A program made the position numbers and the translations under genes. A stretch of DNA of 64,000 bases from Gnetum montanum. Taxonomy: Eukaryota; Streptophyta; Gnetopsida; Gnetales; Gnetaceae. Below are positions 1 through 11,854 of this stretch, in pieces. Position 1 is the first letter of the stretch. Every line of letters starts with the position of its first letter. The stretch lies in NCBI GenBank assembly GCA_015680685.1, contig MNCI01012718.1, positions 431,048 through 495,047 on the forward strand, written 5' to 3'. Below the pieces are notes generated by a model, which was given only the letters and a program-made list of their open reading frames with translations, had not been told where the DNA came from and did no database searches.

Positions 1-500
1 TAATGGATTGGGGAGGAGATGGCCTGTAGCTGGGCTAACCAGGGCTTACCCAAGATTAGGTTGAAACCTAGTATCTCCTCAATGACTATAAAGTCAGCCA
101 TGGTGGGGAATTTCTCCCTTGCCACAAAGGCTATCATGACAGTCCCCCTTGCAACAACACATGACCCATTGAAGGACTTCAAGCATGTTGTCTTCCTTGG
201 TTAAATCTGGTTAGCAAGACCAATTTTGTTAACAACTGTGTATGGGATGACATTGGTTATCGCCCCATCGTCAACATGCACCCTACTTATCTTGCATTCT
301 CCCATGTGAATAGTTATGAACATCAGCATAGTAATAACTTGATCCTTCTCAGGGTCCACCTTGATTGCCTCATCCCGAAATGCCAAGGATGTTGAACTTG
401 ATTTTTGCAAGGGAGAAGGCAACATCATAGTGTTAATGGATTGTTCATCCACTGGAATGTCCTCCGTGACGGGAATGGAGGTCAACATGCATACTAACAC
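1..500 (-). pseudogene. Gypsy aspartic protease fragment
   Basis: The frame 500-201 ends with VHVDDGAITNVIPYTVVN, the retropepsin active-site loop (usually D-x-G-A), here D-D-G-A. After a frame change near 185-200 the sequence continues SCVVARGTVMIAFVA and ILGFNLILGKPWLAQLQA, the I-L-G-(R/K)-P-W-L flap-distal motif. The protein would cut the gag-pol polyprotein. The left edge truncates whatever follows. Confidence 0.75.
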
Positions 501-1263
501 TTCACGATGGGCGAAGGAAGTCCTTGTGAGGTTTTACAAGCTTAGAGTTGTATTTTTCTATTTCAAAGCCTGCTTAACTTATGCCAATGCATCAAAGAAG
601 TCCCGCAATCTACTGCTTTGTTGTTGGTGGCCTTCATCTCCTCCATGCGACCTAAGAGACGGATCTCTCATGGAGGAGATTTGGGCTTGGTTTGCTTGGT
701 TTGCTTTGGAGCCTTAGTGCTCCATTGTTGGTTGCTTTGCTTTGGAGCCTCATCACTCCATGGTTGACTACTTATTGCAATAGCCTTATCAGTCAGTTGG
801 GCCATTGGTATGGAAGACAAGGGCACAGGCTTAGCTGGGCCTAGTGCCCTTTGCTCTTAGTGTTGCCTAAGCATCTTATTAGCAAGGCACTCGTTAGGCC
901 TCCTGATTTACCATCTCGTTTGCTTGTTAGCATCATTTGCAGGATGGGATCTTGGGCAAGCAAGAGCTAATTAATTGCCCACCACCGAACTCCCAATAGG
1001 TGATGAGTCCACACGTCGTGGCACCCTTATGACAAAGGGTATTTGGGCTGTTGTAGCTGCAACGTGTTGCAAGGCCCTAACCATGACAAGTGTTATAGGC
1101 ATCCAAGGTGGTGCTCTGATGACAGAATGGGTTCTCGAATTGGTTGATGCTGAGGAGGCCCCAGTGTTGCCAAATGACACATGAACCATGAATAGTTCTT
1201 GTACCGGTTCAACATCGTGATCAACACTAATGGCATTGATCACATATCCTACAAACCTTATGT

Positions 1264-1669
1264 TTAGAGGATCCTTGTAAACCCCATTGATTGGTTTTGG
1301 AGGTGCACTGGGTTGGTAGCATCAATGGCCAACTCACCCTTGTCATTCATGCATTGGATGTCAACCTGCAAAGCCATGCAAAAGTCTATCATGACCTTGC
1401 AATTGGTGATACTAGCAAAACCAGTCCAATCGAAAGTGCTTAGGGACCAGAGGCTTGTTAGGCAGTGAGGCCGAAGGGTTTTTGACAAGCTTGCAATATT
1501 GATCATACCATTTGCAAGCATCCTCGAACATCTGCTTGTACTGAATGTGTCTAGCATTAAGTAGTTGGTCCAAAAACTTCGACCACTTAATAGGCAATGG
1601 TGTATACTTTGAGCGATCCTTGCACTTGAAGTTAGGCCTTGTGGCAACTAGTGCCATGGTCGCTAACAA
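1264..1669 (-). pseudogene. Gypsy gag C-terminal/zinc-knuckle region, frameshifted
   Basis: Two overlapping minus-strand frames (1,669-1,412 and 1,647-1,264) carry the pattern PLPIKWSKFLDQLLNARHI, then RLDWFC, a stop, and YHQLQGHD, then DFCMALQVDIQ and DKGEL. This matches the C-x-Y/F-H-x-x-x-G-H-D-x-x-x-C knuckle followed by an I-x-x-x-I-x-x-G-x-L tail common in plant gypsy gag. A frame change in the middle of the knuckle and an in-frame TAG destroy it. Confidence 0.65.
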
Positions 1670-2059
1670 TGCGAGCTAGTTTATCACCATAGTGCTAGAG
1701 CTGGCCACCTTGTTGTTGGTCGGTGCCTTAAATGGCTTGGCCGTTGGTTTGGCGTTGGCCGACTTAGCCTCGTTGGCCACTGATGTGATGATTGTGGTTG
1801 CTTGTTTGCCTTTGTCCTTGTCTTTCTCCTTCTTTGCATGCAAGTTCTTATAGGCCATGTAGGCCAAATCTTTGCTGGCCTCTACTGCATCCTAAATGCT
1901 CTTAGTTTGAGCAAACACTTGGCTCAAGGACTGCAAGACAAGGTAATACAATTTCAACTTGATAAAGTCATTCACTGCATCTTTGAAAATGGCTAGCAAG
2001 TGGACCTCCATGATAGGCTCACGAATCTCATTAAGGGAAGCACTCCACCACTAAATGAA

Positions 2060-2425
2060 TTATTGTCCGAGCTCTAGGTGGCCTTGCTTCACTTGCATCA
2101 GTTGGTCAAGGGTTGCTTCAGGCTTCAAGTTGTACTTGAAGCCTGTAAAAAATTGCATGAGCAATTCCTTCAATGAAGAGATGAAGGCCCTGGAGAGCAC
2201 GTGGTACCAGTCCAATGCTTTACTAGTTAGGGACATGGCGAATATGTGGATGATGACGTTTGGCCATGCCTGCAACAAGAAGCACTCTGAACGGAAGGTG
2301 ACCAAATGAGGGTTAGGATCTCCTTCACCATTATATTTGGTGAACTGTGGGAGTGAGACCCTTGTAGGTAGTTTCAATGGTGGGACGACAAGACTAATTG
2401 GATTGTCCTGGTAGAAGTCTATCAC
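2060..2425 (-). pseudogene. Gypsy gag (Retrotrans_gag) fragment
   Basis: The open frame of 121 codons contains LPQFTKYNGEGDPNPHLVTF, then RSECFLLQAWPNVIIHIF and ALDWYHVL. This is the P-x-F-x-x-Y-x-G-x-x-D-P-x-x-H-L opening and the A-x-x-W-Y string of the Ty3/gypsy capsid family. The protein would form the retrotransposon particle. It is a fragment with no start of its own, and the adjoining frames are broken. Confidence 0.8.
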
Positions 2426-3449
2426 CTGTATAATTTCTGAAGAGGCAACCTTAAGTCGCTTGACCTCTTTGGTAAGGCTCTAGATTAACTAGAATGCTTG
2501 ATCCAAGCCAGGTGGCATGGTAGCGGGCTGCATGGGCTATGTTGCCCACTAGGGTTGTTGAGTGGCCCACAACCTGCCTCTAGGTTGTGTGACCACACAC
2601 GATGCCTATTGTGTGGATTGTGTCGTGCACACAGCACACGAGCCCCACCACTGTTTGACAGTTTTGATCATTGGAAAAGGTGCCAATGCGAAAAATGGGA
2701 TGAATGACGCCTGAGTCATGTATGGCAGGGGAGGAACATGTGTAGTATGCACATAGGGTTGTGTGGGTGCAACGATTGCTACTATAGAAGACTAGGTAAC
2801 TTGAATAGTCTAAACAACCTGAACGAATTGGACAAGCTAGGAAGAGACAACGAAAGGCACACTAAAGGGAAGGTTGAAGGGCAAAACAACATCTTGATGC
2901 ATCTACTGCGTCTAGTGGGTTGCCACCACAGGTGTTGACCTCGACGATGACATGGGACTACGAGATGACGAAGGAGGAATAGTTAAGGCTATCTACTAGA
3001 ATGAGACATGGAATAGGTTATCATGCTCAGTCTAAGCCTCAAGCTCGTCTGGCTTCTCATGGAGTGGCTCCTCGTAGTTCATCCCTGCCTCATGGCCCAT
3101 GTTACAGATGAGATTCTCCAACATCCACTAGTAATCTTCTGTGAGCAAGATAAAGTCAAAGTCAAAAGCAAACCATTCCCTCTCGTTACGATCCATATGT
3201 TCATAACTACATTTGGCTTCCATTTCTTGGCAGTCTAAAGGCAAACCCACCTGTAACTTTGCACAAACAAAGTTATATTGATCATCGTTGAGCACCATGA
3301 CCTTGAGAGGTAGGTTGTGCAGCTTGAGAGACTATCTCTACACTAGAACAGGACCCCTAGGAACGTCAACTAGAAACTCTTGTTGTACAGGCTGGAACAC
3401 AACTATGCCTGAAGTGAAGGTCGAGGGTTGCTCAAGGTTCATGATGTAA

Positions 3450-4640
3450 AGAGAAATGTAAAATGTTGCTTATGCAAAAAGGGAGTAAAAATGGCTGAGT
3501 GCTAAAATGCAGGAAAAATGGCTAAGTGTAAAAACAATGCAGAAAAAATAACTAACTTTGAAATATAGCAAAAATGACTAAGTGTAAACAACTAACTCTG
3601 GGATTACGCTTAGAGCCAACTACGCTTGCTATGCTAGAGCTAGCTACACTCTACTGGAGACCCAAAATTTTGACAAAGTGTAAACATTGGTATTGTCAAG
3701 CAAGGTTCTAAGGGAACCAATATGCATAGAGTATAGAAAGCACGTAAGGCAACAACTAAGGGATTGCTGAAGAAGGAAATGGTGAAGGCCCTCCTTCTAG
3801 CATCAGCAAACTATAGCGATCGAAAACGTCGAAAGCTAGAATGGGAGATTGAGACGTCCACAATCGCATAGTCTTAAGGCTTGTTAGAAAATGGAAGCAG
3901 GATGCCCAGAATAGTCTTGTCAATCGAATTGCAACGTACAGGCATTACGATGAAACATGTTTTAAGGTGTTTATGCGATGTCTGTGGTTTTCGCGATGCT
4001 CATAGAGGTGAGCATAGTTAAAGTTTTTAGTGTGAAAATGGAGGTGCGAACATGCAAATAGATGCATGAATAGTGAAAATGCAAGTAAAATGCCAAAAAT
4101 GTGCAAGAAGTATGAAACATGCATAGAATGCGAGCTAAAGAAAAGACGGCACCGCCCCAAACAAGGGAGCAGAATCAACTATAAAGAAAAGGTAAGGAGG
4201 TACGCAGTGTACAAACAAGCATAGTAAGCAGCATAGTCATAGTCTCAAGGTGTTTGGCTATGAAGACTGATGTCTATCGTGGAGTTGGTTGTCACAATGT
4301 CCTACGGGGTACAACAGTGAGCAATGTGTTGGGGGGTGTTCGACAGTGTCCAATGGGGTCCTAAAGGTCACCAAGGTGCTAGGCATCCTTGGGTGAAAAA
4401 ATGTCAATGCCAACTGTGTTTGAAAATTCCAAACTTGCTTTTGTTTTGTCAATTGGAATGTCAAAATGCCAACCTCATTTCAAATTTGTCAACCCCTAAA
4501 ACGTGGACCACTAGGGTATTCATAGGGTTAGGGTTAGCGTGAATCACAAATCAGGCACCACATGGCATAGGGTAGTTGGGACTATACTAACCCTAACTAC
4601 ACTCCCACTGAAGCACAAAGGTGTTCTACTAGTGTGCTCC
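3450..4640. other. Non-coding stretch with degenerate short repeats
   Basis: No credible gene was seen. Short phrases recur, such as AAAAATGGCTAAGTGTAAA at 3,480-3,595. A palindrome-rich phrase at about 3,602-3,660 resembles the repeats at 4,931-5,440. It may be untranslated leader DNA of the neighbouring retroelements. Confidence 0.5.
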
Positions 4641-4641
4641 A

Positions 4642-6918
4642 ATGGACCTTGTGAGACTACCAAATTGTGACTACACTACCGAGATTGCATGTGAGAGTGC
4701 TGAACAAACCGCAAGGTACCTGCAAACAGTGCAAAATAATACAGTTTTGAAGACTACACTCCAAGACTACGTTGCCACTTTTCTGAATGGTTTTGAGCAT
4801 AGGTACATCTTGGGGGAAAATGGGGGATGAAAATGAGACAACTTGCTGATCTTTCTTATCGAAGGAATGTTGATGCTGAGATGCAAGCCAATGCTCAATT
4901 CTAGATGCTTCTTAAGGTAGTTTCACATGGCTACGCTAGCTACGCTCTAGAGCATAGCCTAAGGGGTTAGGAAAATCTTGCAAAAAAGTGAATCTTAGTG
5001 CTGGCTACACTGACTATGCTTTGGAGTAGGGAGAGCATAGCCCAAACACTTAGAAAAATATTGCAAAACTAATGCCTACATGCAGACTACGCTAGCTACA
5101 CTCTGGAGCATAGCACCAAAAGTTAGAAATCTACCAAACTGTTACATCCATCCCATACATGCTCAACAACCTCTAGTCTAACACCTAGAGAAATTTGCAA
5201 ACTGATCATCCCAAGGCTAACTATGTTGACTATGCTCTAGAGCGTAGTCTCGACAGGGAGAGCGTACTCAGGACACTTAGCAAAAATTTGTAGCTACTAT
5301 TGATACTTAGAAAAATTTTGCCAATCTAGACTATCAATGCCAACTACACTGACTACGCTCTAGAGCGTAGCCTCAACAATGGGAGCGTAGTCTCAACACT
5401 TAAACAAAATTTGCAGAGTTTTGACACTTAGCCAAATTTTCAGTTGAGACTTAGAAGCTCCAAATTTGGTGTTGTTTCAATCACTGCACTCAAGGATGTG
5501 AGGACATCCACAAGAACCACAAGCAACAAGATAAATGCAACGCATCACAAAAAACTGTTGGACCAATTAGTGAGAACCAGAAAACCACTTCCGAATGTCT
5601 TTGACCTTTCAAACAATATTACTACAACCTAGTCAAAGCTACAAGAGGCAAGGGGCAAGAACATCATCTTGGAGAGATAACTCAAAATAGCCAAGAAGTT
5701 GAATGAATTCTTGGTTACTGAAGTTGCCAAATTAAGAGCCCAAATTGCCAACCCTGCATTTCTCAACTTGACATTAACAAGAGATGAACATATTGAATAG
5801 CTTCACACTAGACTAAAAGGGGTTGAGGGTGTAATGGAAATGAAGGTGTTCTCCCAATCCTTGGCAAAGGCCACATAGCACAAAATTTAGAAGGCCTTGG
5901 ATCAGACCTGCTAGGAGAGAACGTATATTTGACCATAAAGAACCATCATCTACGGAATGTTGAGGAGCACAAACAACAATTAACTAACTTCATCTATCAA
6001 CAGCAGGAGCAACTAACTAGAGTAAACACAAAACTGAGAAGACTAGCAACGGAAAACAAAAACCTCTCCATGGAGGAGGTTCATGCTCTTCCACAGAAAA
6101 CTGCGATCAAGGTAGTCGGCTAGAAATTGAAGGCTCTCAAATTTGAGAGAGTCAAAGATGATTACAGAGAGGAAGTCAATCTACAAAAAGAAGTGAATGA
6201 AAAACACATTTAGTTGGCAAAGGAGAAAGTGAATACAGCCCTCCAAAAACTCTAGCAATGAAGAAAATTTTGGCGACCTATCATTGATGGAATAGATGCC
6301 TACAACAAGGTAGAAATCTACATAAAGGAGTTGCAAATTGATGAGATGACAGAATACATAAAGCTCACTAATCTCTTATATGCAAATTTGACCATGTTAA
6401 TTATTGGACAACCATGGTCAAAACTAGAGAAACAAGTAGTCAACTTGTACTTGTTGTACAAGGCCTTGTTCAAGCATCACAAGGACACCAAGCAAAAGTT
6501 TCTTGTGGCAAATGCTAAACTTAAAGTTCTTAAGGGTGAATATACTAATCAAAGATCTACCATCGAGAACCTAGCCAAAAGAATGAACGACTATTAGAAG
6601 CTGCAAAACGCAGTCAAGGCGTTTAATGTCGAATGCAAATAGTTTGCTGCCTAGTTTGTCAACATAAAGGATATGTTCCCAATAATGCCCTATCCATGGG
6701 ATATCCCCATTCCAGCCCACATTAATGATGCCACGTGGACTATGAATGATCCCCAAAGTAAGGAAGAGAAGATGAAGGTATTACTAAATGCCTTTTACCT
6801 TCCACTAAAGGTTACAACCATAGTAGAACAACCAGAGCTGCCTCAACCACCGCACGTGCCCAAAGTCGACGAAGGTCCTTCAGAACCTCAAGAGCCTCCA
6901 CCACCTGAGACTATCTAA
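4642..6918 (+). pseudogene. Unassigned coiled-coil protein relic
   Basis: A series of plus-strand frames, broken mostly by TAG codons, reads as one protein: 4,642-4,830, then 5,444-5,632, 5,929-6,123, 6,331-6,597 and 6,673-6,918. The 5,450-6,600 part is rich in Lys, Glu, Gln and Leu with heptad-like spacing (for example QQQEQLTRVNTKLRRLATEN). The end is Pro-rich (PQPPHVPKVDEGPSEPQEPP). I do not recognise the family. About ten of fourteen in-frame stops are TAG. It could be an accessory frame of a gypsy element related to the neighbour at 1-3,450, or a separate retroelement. It is split by the repeat block at 4,931-5,440. Confidence 0.5.
4931..5440. repeat. Irregular tandem repeats with a perfect palindrome
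   Basis: A phrase of the type CTACxCTxACTAxGCTCTxGAGCxTAGxCT recurs about five times, near 4,931, 5,003, 5,086, 5,219 and 5,343. The spacers contain CTTAGAAAAATxTTGCAAA. At 5,353-5,370 the unit CTACGCTCTAGAGCGTAG is a perfect 18-nt palindrome. A related phrase lies at 3,602-3,660. Confidence 0.75.
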
Positions 6919-7017
6919 TCTTCTCCACCATTTTCATGCCATCAGGGGATGAGCTGTCCAATTTTGTGTAGTCATGTCATGGTGTTCAATTTTGTGTCAT
7001 GAACACCACAATTTTTG

Positions 7018-7081
7018 TAATAACATGTTTCCAGCATTCAATATCTCATAATGTAAGTAATAACATGTTTCCAGCATTCAA
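7018..7081. repeat. Short direct repeat
   Basis: The 25-nt phrase TAATAACATGTTTCCAGCATTCAAT occurs twice, 39 nt apart. It lies just downstream of the coiled-coil relic. Confidence 0.8.
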
Positions 7082-7204
7082 TGAAGCCATCATAATTTAC
7101 TAGTCTTGGAACCAAGTGTCAAACATGACAAAAAAAAACACTTGAAAAGCATTATTAAACAAAAAACTAGTATTAGCAATAAAAAGCTTAGATGAAAGAT
7201 TCAT

Positions 7205-8700
7205 GTGGCTTGTCCTTTAAATCAAGAACTTAATATATAGGTGATCTAAAAGAGTGCATTCTAGATGTGGTTAAATAAATAAATCGTGTTGATACTTAAA
7301 ACATAAATCAACGGAAGTAGAAAGATAAGTTCTATCTAATCTATGATAAATTCTTAATAGGCCAACTCTTTGGTTACACTAAGTGAGCTAAACTAGATCT
7401 ATATGATTGCCATCAACATTAGGATCGAAAAGTGCAAATATGTTCCTAAAAGAAGACCAAACTCTCCATTCATCTTTTTACAAGATAAAAGATACCCCTC
7501 CTATTTTATTAGAGGCATTTTCTAATATATTAAAATTTCTACAAATCAATCAAATAATACCAAGAAGACCATTCGTAAGTTAAGTTCAATGTAAAGCTCT
7601 TTCTTAAGAATCACATGAAGCATATATCTGGCACATATCAAAAATTAAACCAAAACATTCAAGCATCCCCAAAGATCTCTATCTCCTAAAATAGAACTAG
7701 AATCAATGATGCAAGTAGAATATTTTGAGCAACACAAAACAAATCACCTCTTCCAACTTCATGATTCACTCTCTCCAAACATAAAAAATTAATTGTTGAA
7801 GTCAAATTAAAACCATAAATTTGAACTTCTTGAAGACAAAAAATTAAAATTCTAACAATCATATTAGATAGTAGTGTATCATCGAGGGTCCAATAATCCC
7901 CAAACATTCTAGAAATGAAATTCGTGAGGGTGCAACACCTACCTTGGTTCCTTCTTTAATACCCATAATAAAATAAAAAGAATTAACTTGTTCAAAATTA
8001 GAAACAACTAGCTTATGGTTTTCATAAATGATATTCTTTGTAGTTCTTGTGTTTCTACACTTTAGGATTGCTACATACAATGTGTTACTTCCTTCCCTCT
8101 AAATATGAGAACCTTCCAAAATTACTTGGATAGTAAAATTCGAAGGTGGTACCTTCTATCTTTTATGATCTTCTTCACAATTCATCTACTTTTAGTTCAT
8201 CTGTCTCAATCCCTTTTTCAAAATTTTTGAAGACATTCTACTTAATTTCTTTTGCTAATTTAACTTCAACAACTCCTTTGATGATTAGTTCAGAACAATT
8301 AAATACCTTGTGAGATGGCTCACACAATAGCAACATGCCTTGGAAGGGGGAAATAAGACATTTTTGTTTCATAATCTTTTCACTATATGCTAGCTCTATA
8401 GAAAGAGAAAGTTCTTTCTTGAAATCTAATTCTGCACAAATCCTTTGAGATGACCAAGCACAAAAATCACTTTATTTTTTCTAAGAACAACATTTTTCTA
8501 ATCATATTAGCAATATTTATGATCAAAAGGAAAAAACCATAGGCAAATTGCAAAGCTTAATTCAAATTAGCAAAATAGTTTTTTGCACCTTATTAGGATC
8601 AAAGTTTTCTTGCCATTTTTATAAAACTAAAAAAGTATCAGATACAAACCATGGAGTATTCTTAGTAGCATTATCTAGTTATTCCTTTGTTACAAATTAT
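7205..8700 (-). mobile_element. LINE fragment (minus strand): ORF1 C-terminus and endonuclease
   Basis: Minus-strand frames from 8,700 down to 8,290 resemble a plant L1 ORF1 (DUF4283-like): KWQENFDPNKV, then RICAELDFKKELSLSIELA and a broken knuckle-like end. From about 7,935 down to 7,205 there is an endonuclease relic, with NVWGLLDP near 7,915, CLQEVQIYGF near 7,840, CNQRVGLLRIYHRLDRTYLS near 7,380-7,320 and LLDHLYI near 7,215. The order ORF1-endonuclease is that of an L1-clade LINE. Many stops and shifts are present, and no reverse transcriptase remains. Confidence 0.6.
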
Positions 8701-9108
8701 AAAAGGGGGAAAAAACTCGATTGAATTAAGAATAAGAACATTGTGAATATCTTTATAAGTCTAATAGGTTTTCATCCAATCATTCAAAATTTATGCAAGT
8801 GGAATCTTTCCAACAAAAAACCCAATAGGGTAGCACTTCGAGAAATCTTAACAAGTACATCTTGCAAATTATCTAGCAAAGTGAAGCAATGTTTAATGGC
8901 TTGAGATTTATTTTTTGTTCATATAGAATTAAATCCCAAGTACCCATTTGCATTTATAGCCAAATATTTTACACAAGCTATAGAGCTTGCAAAGTTGTAA
9001 CTGTCTATGTTAATGGAAGTTCTCCTATGCTTACCTAGGTCATTAGAAGATATTTTCACCAAAGCCCAAATCATTGCAAATCTCTAAGATCAGGTCAATA
9101 AAGGGCCT

Positions 9109-9557
9109 TGATGAGTAGATGTACTTAATAATGGTCCCAAATACCTATTACAAATTCATTTTATGAAAAAAAAAAAAAAGACAAGGCAAACTTAGCCCTA
9201 AGTAATGAATAGTAGTTCCTACCCATTTCTATAAGTAGGTAGCTCTTTCTCCTCTTTCTCTTCTTTATAACAAAGAAGAATTCTCTGAATAATGAATGAA
9301 AAATTGATGATTCCTTTGATGTTTGATGATTCAAATAAATAATTTTACCAATAATTCTTATATCTCTTTTTGTCATTCTCTTCAGCATTATCACTAGTTA
9401 TCATTAATACTATCATGATTTGATGAATGTACAATGCAATTCTATCATTTGATATGTTTTGAGGATCAAACAATCTATGGCTGAAATTTTTTTAAGAATT
9501 TGAGGAATTTTACATTAAAAAAAAAAACACCAAGCTTCCATTAAAATAGCTCTAACA
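9109..9557 (+). repeat. Copia left LTR
   Basis: It begins TGATGAGTAGATG and ends TCTAACA. It aligns with 11,382-11,854 through shared phrases such as CCTATTA-AAATTCA, GACAAGGCAAA, AAGAAGAATTCTCT and TTTCATTCTCTTCA/GCATTATCA. The two copies differ by many substitutions and small indels, so the insertion is old. Confidence 0.7.
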
Positions 9558-9559
9558 AT

Positions 9560-9571
9560 TTGTATTAGAGT
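9560..9571 (+). other. Copia primer-binding site, decayed
   Basis: TTGTATTAGAGT, just after the left LTR, matches 9 of 12 bases of the initiator-Met tRNA site TGGTATCAGAGC used by most plant copia elements. Two of the three differences are C-to-T. Confidence 0.6.
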
Positions 9572-9879
9572 GAAGGTCAAAAACTAAGTAGTTAAATAAT
9601 TCTCGATAAGTAGCAATAAAGAAATTTAACTGTGCCAAATTCTCTTCATGACACAAAATTTTATGATTTAGAGTAGAATGATGAAATGACTTGTTGAATT
9701 TAATGATGCTTAAAAAATTGTAGAATCCAGAGTTGATGACAATCCTACAATAGTTGCAACTAAACTTGATAAAAAAGATGATAATCCTACCATACTTCAA
9801 ATGAAGGAATATGATCAACAGAAGAGGATAGATTCATTGGCAAAGATGATCATCATTTTCAATGTTTCAAACTATTGCT

Positions 9880-10548
9880 AAAAGATTATATTGTTTGAAG
9901 ACAGCTTAGAGGTATGGAATAGACTACATCCTAGTTACCATGGCACCCCTAAAAATCAACAAAGTTAACTTTTATCCAAAATTCAATTTGACAAGCGTGA
10001 AATCAAAATAAGTGAGTTGATTGAAGGACTATTTGTTAAAATGTATGAATATTTAAAACATGTTGATGAATATGGATGCGGCATTACAAAAAGGTAAAAA
10101 GTTCAAAAACTAGTTGTTGCCTTATACAATGATAATAGATATTAAAATATGATACTTGTATGCAAAGGATTGTTTTACTATTGATGATTTGGTTTCATAA
10201 ATTAGAACTTTGGCAAATATAAAAAATGGTGGTCACAATAATGAGCCAACATAAATGTTCAAATTTTTTTTTAAAAAAAAAAGATATAAGAATAATGATG
10301 AAAAGAAGGAAGACTCCTCCAAGTATGAAGGTAAATTCAATCTCCAAGAAGATTCTTCTTGTACATTTTGTATGAAGATGGGACATATTGAAAAAAAATG
10401 TTGGTTTAAGCATAGCTTTTCCTCCACTTATGTGTTCAAACCTAGAAATTCTAAATGGCAAGAAGATGTTAATGTTGAAAATAGTCAAGAAGGGTCTACA
10501 TCTTTTGTCGCTCTATTAAATGAAACTTTTTTTAACAAACATACATAA
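9880..10548 (+). pseudogene. Copia gag relic with CCHC zinc finger
   Basis: Translated pieces include LEVWNRLHPSYHGTPKNQ and SELIEGLFVKMYEYLKHVDE, the W-x-x-L-x-x-x-Y-x-G-T and L-x-x-L-x-x-x-G strings of the UBN2 gag family. The open frame at 10,255-10,548 carries CTFCMKMGHIEKKCWF, an intact C-x2-C-x4-H-x4-C knuckle. The 5' half has several stops and a frame change. Confidence 0.72.
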
Positions 10549-10780
10549 ACAATTGATAGTGGTGCCTCAACTTATATGACTCCATTTATAAATCACTTTG
10601 TTAAATTTGAAACATTGGATGATTTTGGTTCCATTCATATTAGTGATAGAGATGCATTAAAAATTGAAGGAAGATATAAAATCTTACTAACCCTAATTGA
10701 TTGGCTATGAAATTGCATTTGAAATGTGTTGTATGTTCCAAAATTAGTATCACCATTATTTTTAGTTGGGAACATAGATA
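10549..10780 (+). pseudogene. Copia aspartic protease relic
   Basis: Immediately after the gag frame stop (TAA) the same frame reads TIDSGASTYMTPF, the D-S-G-A-S active site of copia proteases. It is followed by NVLYVPKL, the usual strand after it. The frame then degrades and no integrase follows before the right LTR at 11,382. Confidence 0.72.
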
Positions 10781-11381
10781 AAAAAAATGTGAGATTTTCT
10801 TTAAACATGATGGTTGCACAATTTCAAAATGATGAAAATTCCTATTGAATCGCAAAACATTATCTAACAAAATTTATTTTGTTGAAGTCATTCCAACTCA
10901 AAAATTTGAACAAATTCATGTTGCCAAACTTACCCAAGTTCAACCATAAACCAAAGATGATCATAAATAAATTAAACATGATTCCATCACAATTTCAAAG
11001 ATGGATGATGTACCAAAGGCTCGAGTCAAGTCCAGGATGAATCTTTGCAAAATATTCAAGAAAAACAAGTCCAAAGAACAAATTCAAAACATGATGAAAC
11101 TACACCAAGGAGAAGGAACTTGAAGAACATTTAGATTTATGTCAAAAGATTAAAGATTGATTAAGGCATGAAGAACTTGAAGATTATACTCCTCATAGCC
11201 CCTTAAAGGAAAAAATGTTAGATGATAAGGTGCATGAAAAGTGTTTCAAGCAATAAAAAAAATTTTAAAACTAAGGCAAAAACCTTAAGATGATTTTTTA
11301 TAATTTTTAAATACAAAATTGAAGAAAAATAGGGGTGAAAGATCAAAGGTCAAATTTTATTTAAAATTAAATGAAAGAATT

Positions 11382-11854
11382 TGATGGGAAAATATAATTG
11401 ATAATAGCCCCTAATACCTATTAAAAATTCAGTTTAGAAAAAGAATGGACAAGGCAAAATTGGGTCTAAGTAATTTATATGGGCCCTTAGCCATTTTTAT
11501 GTGTCCCTTCCTCTCCTCTATAAGGAAGAAGAATTCTCTATATAATGAACCAAACCTTTTGATGAATAAAGAATTGACAATTTGTTTGACATTTTATGAT
11601 CCAAAAAAATAATTTCACTACTAGTTTTTATCACTCTCTTTCATTCTCTTCAACATTATCACCAATTTCATCAATACTATCAAGTATCACCAATTAGCAT
11701 CAATACTATTAAGATTTGATAAATAATAAATACAATTCTGTCCTTTGTTCTATTCTAAGGATCTAACAATCTATTGCTAAAGATTTATTTTAAAGAATCT
11801 GAAGCATTCTAAATCTTTAGAAAAAATGAAGTTTTCACTTCAGTAGCTCCAATA
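11382..11854 (+). repeat. Copia right LTR
   Basis: It begins TGATGGGAAAATA and ends near TAGCTCCAATA. It contains the same block order as the left LTR. The 3' boundary is placed by alignment to the left LTR end and may be off by a few bases. Confidence 0.65.

Larger units (their letters stand above)
1..3450 (-). mobile_element. Ty3/gypsy LTR retrotransposon relic, gag-protease part, cut by the window edge
   Basis: On the minus strand gag comes first (2,425-2,060), then a zinc-knuckle region (about 1,670-1,260), then a retropepsin (about 400-1). The pol genes would continue left of position 1. The frames are broken by stops and shifts. No LTR was recognised to the right, so the 5' boundary near 3,450 is only where coding-like sequence fades out. 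The long gag-to-protease spacing and protease style fit the Tat/Athila side of Ty3/gypsy. Confidence 0.75.
9109..11854 (+). mobile_element. Short Ty1/copia element with two LTRs, gag-protease only
   Basis: Two related LTR-like blocks (9,109-9,557 and 11,382-11,854) flank 1.8 kb that encodes gag and the start of the protease but no integrase or reverse transcriptase. A tRNA-iMet-like primer site follows the left LTR. At 2.75 kb it matches the size of non-autonomous gag-only copia derivatives. No clear target-site duplication was found, and the right LTR end is uncertain by a few bases. Confidence 0.72.
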
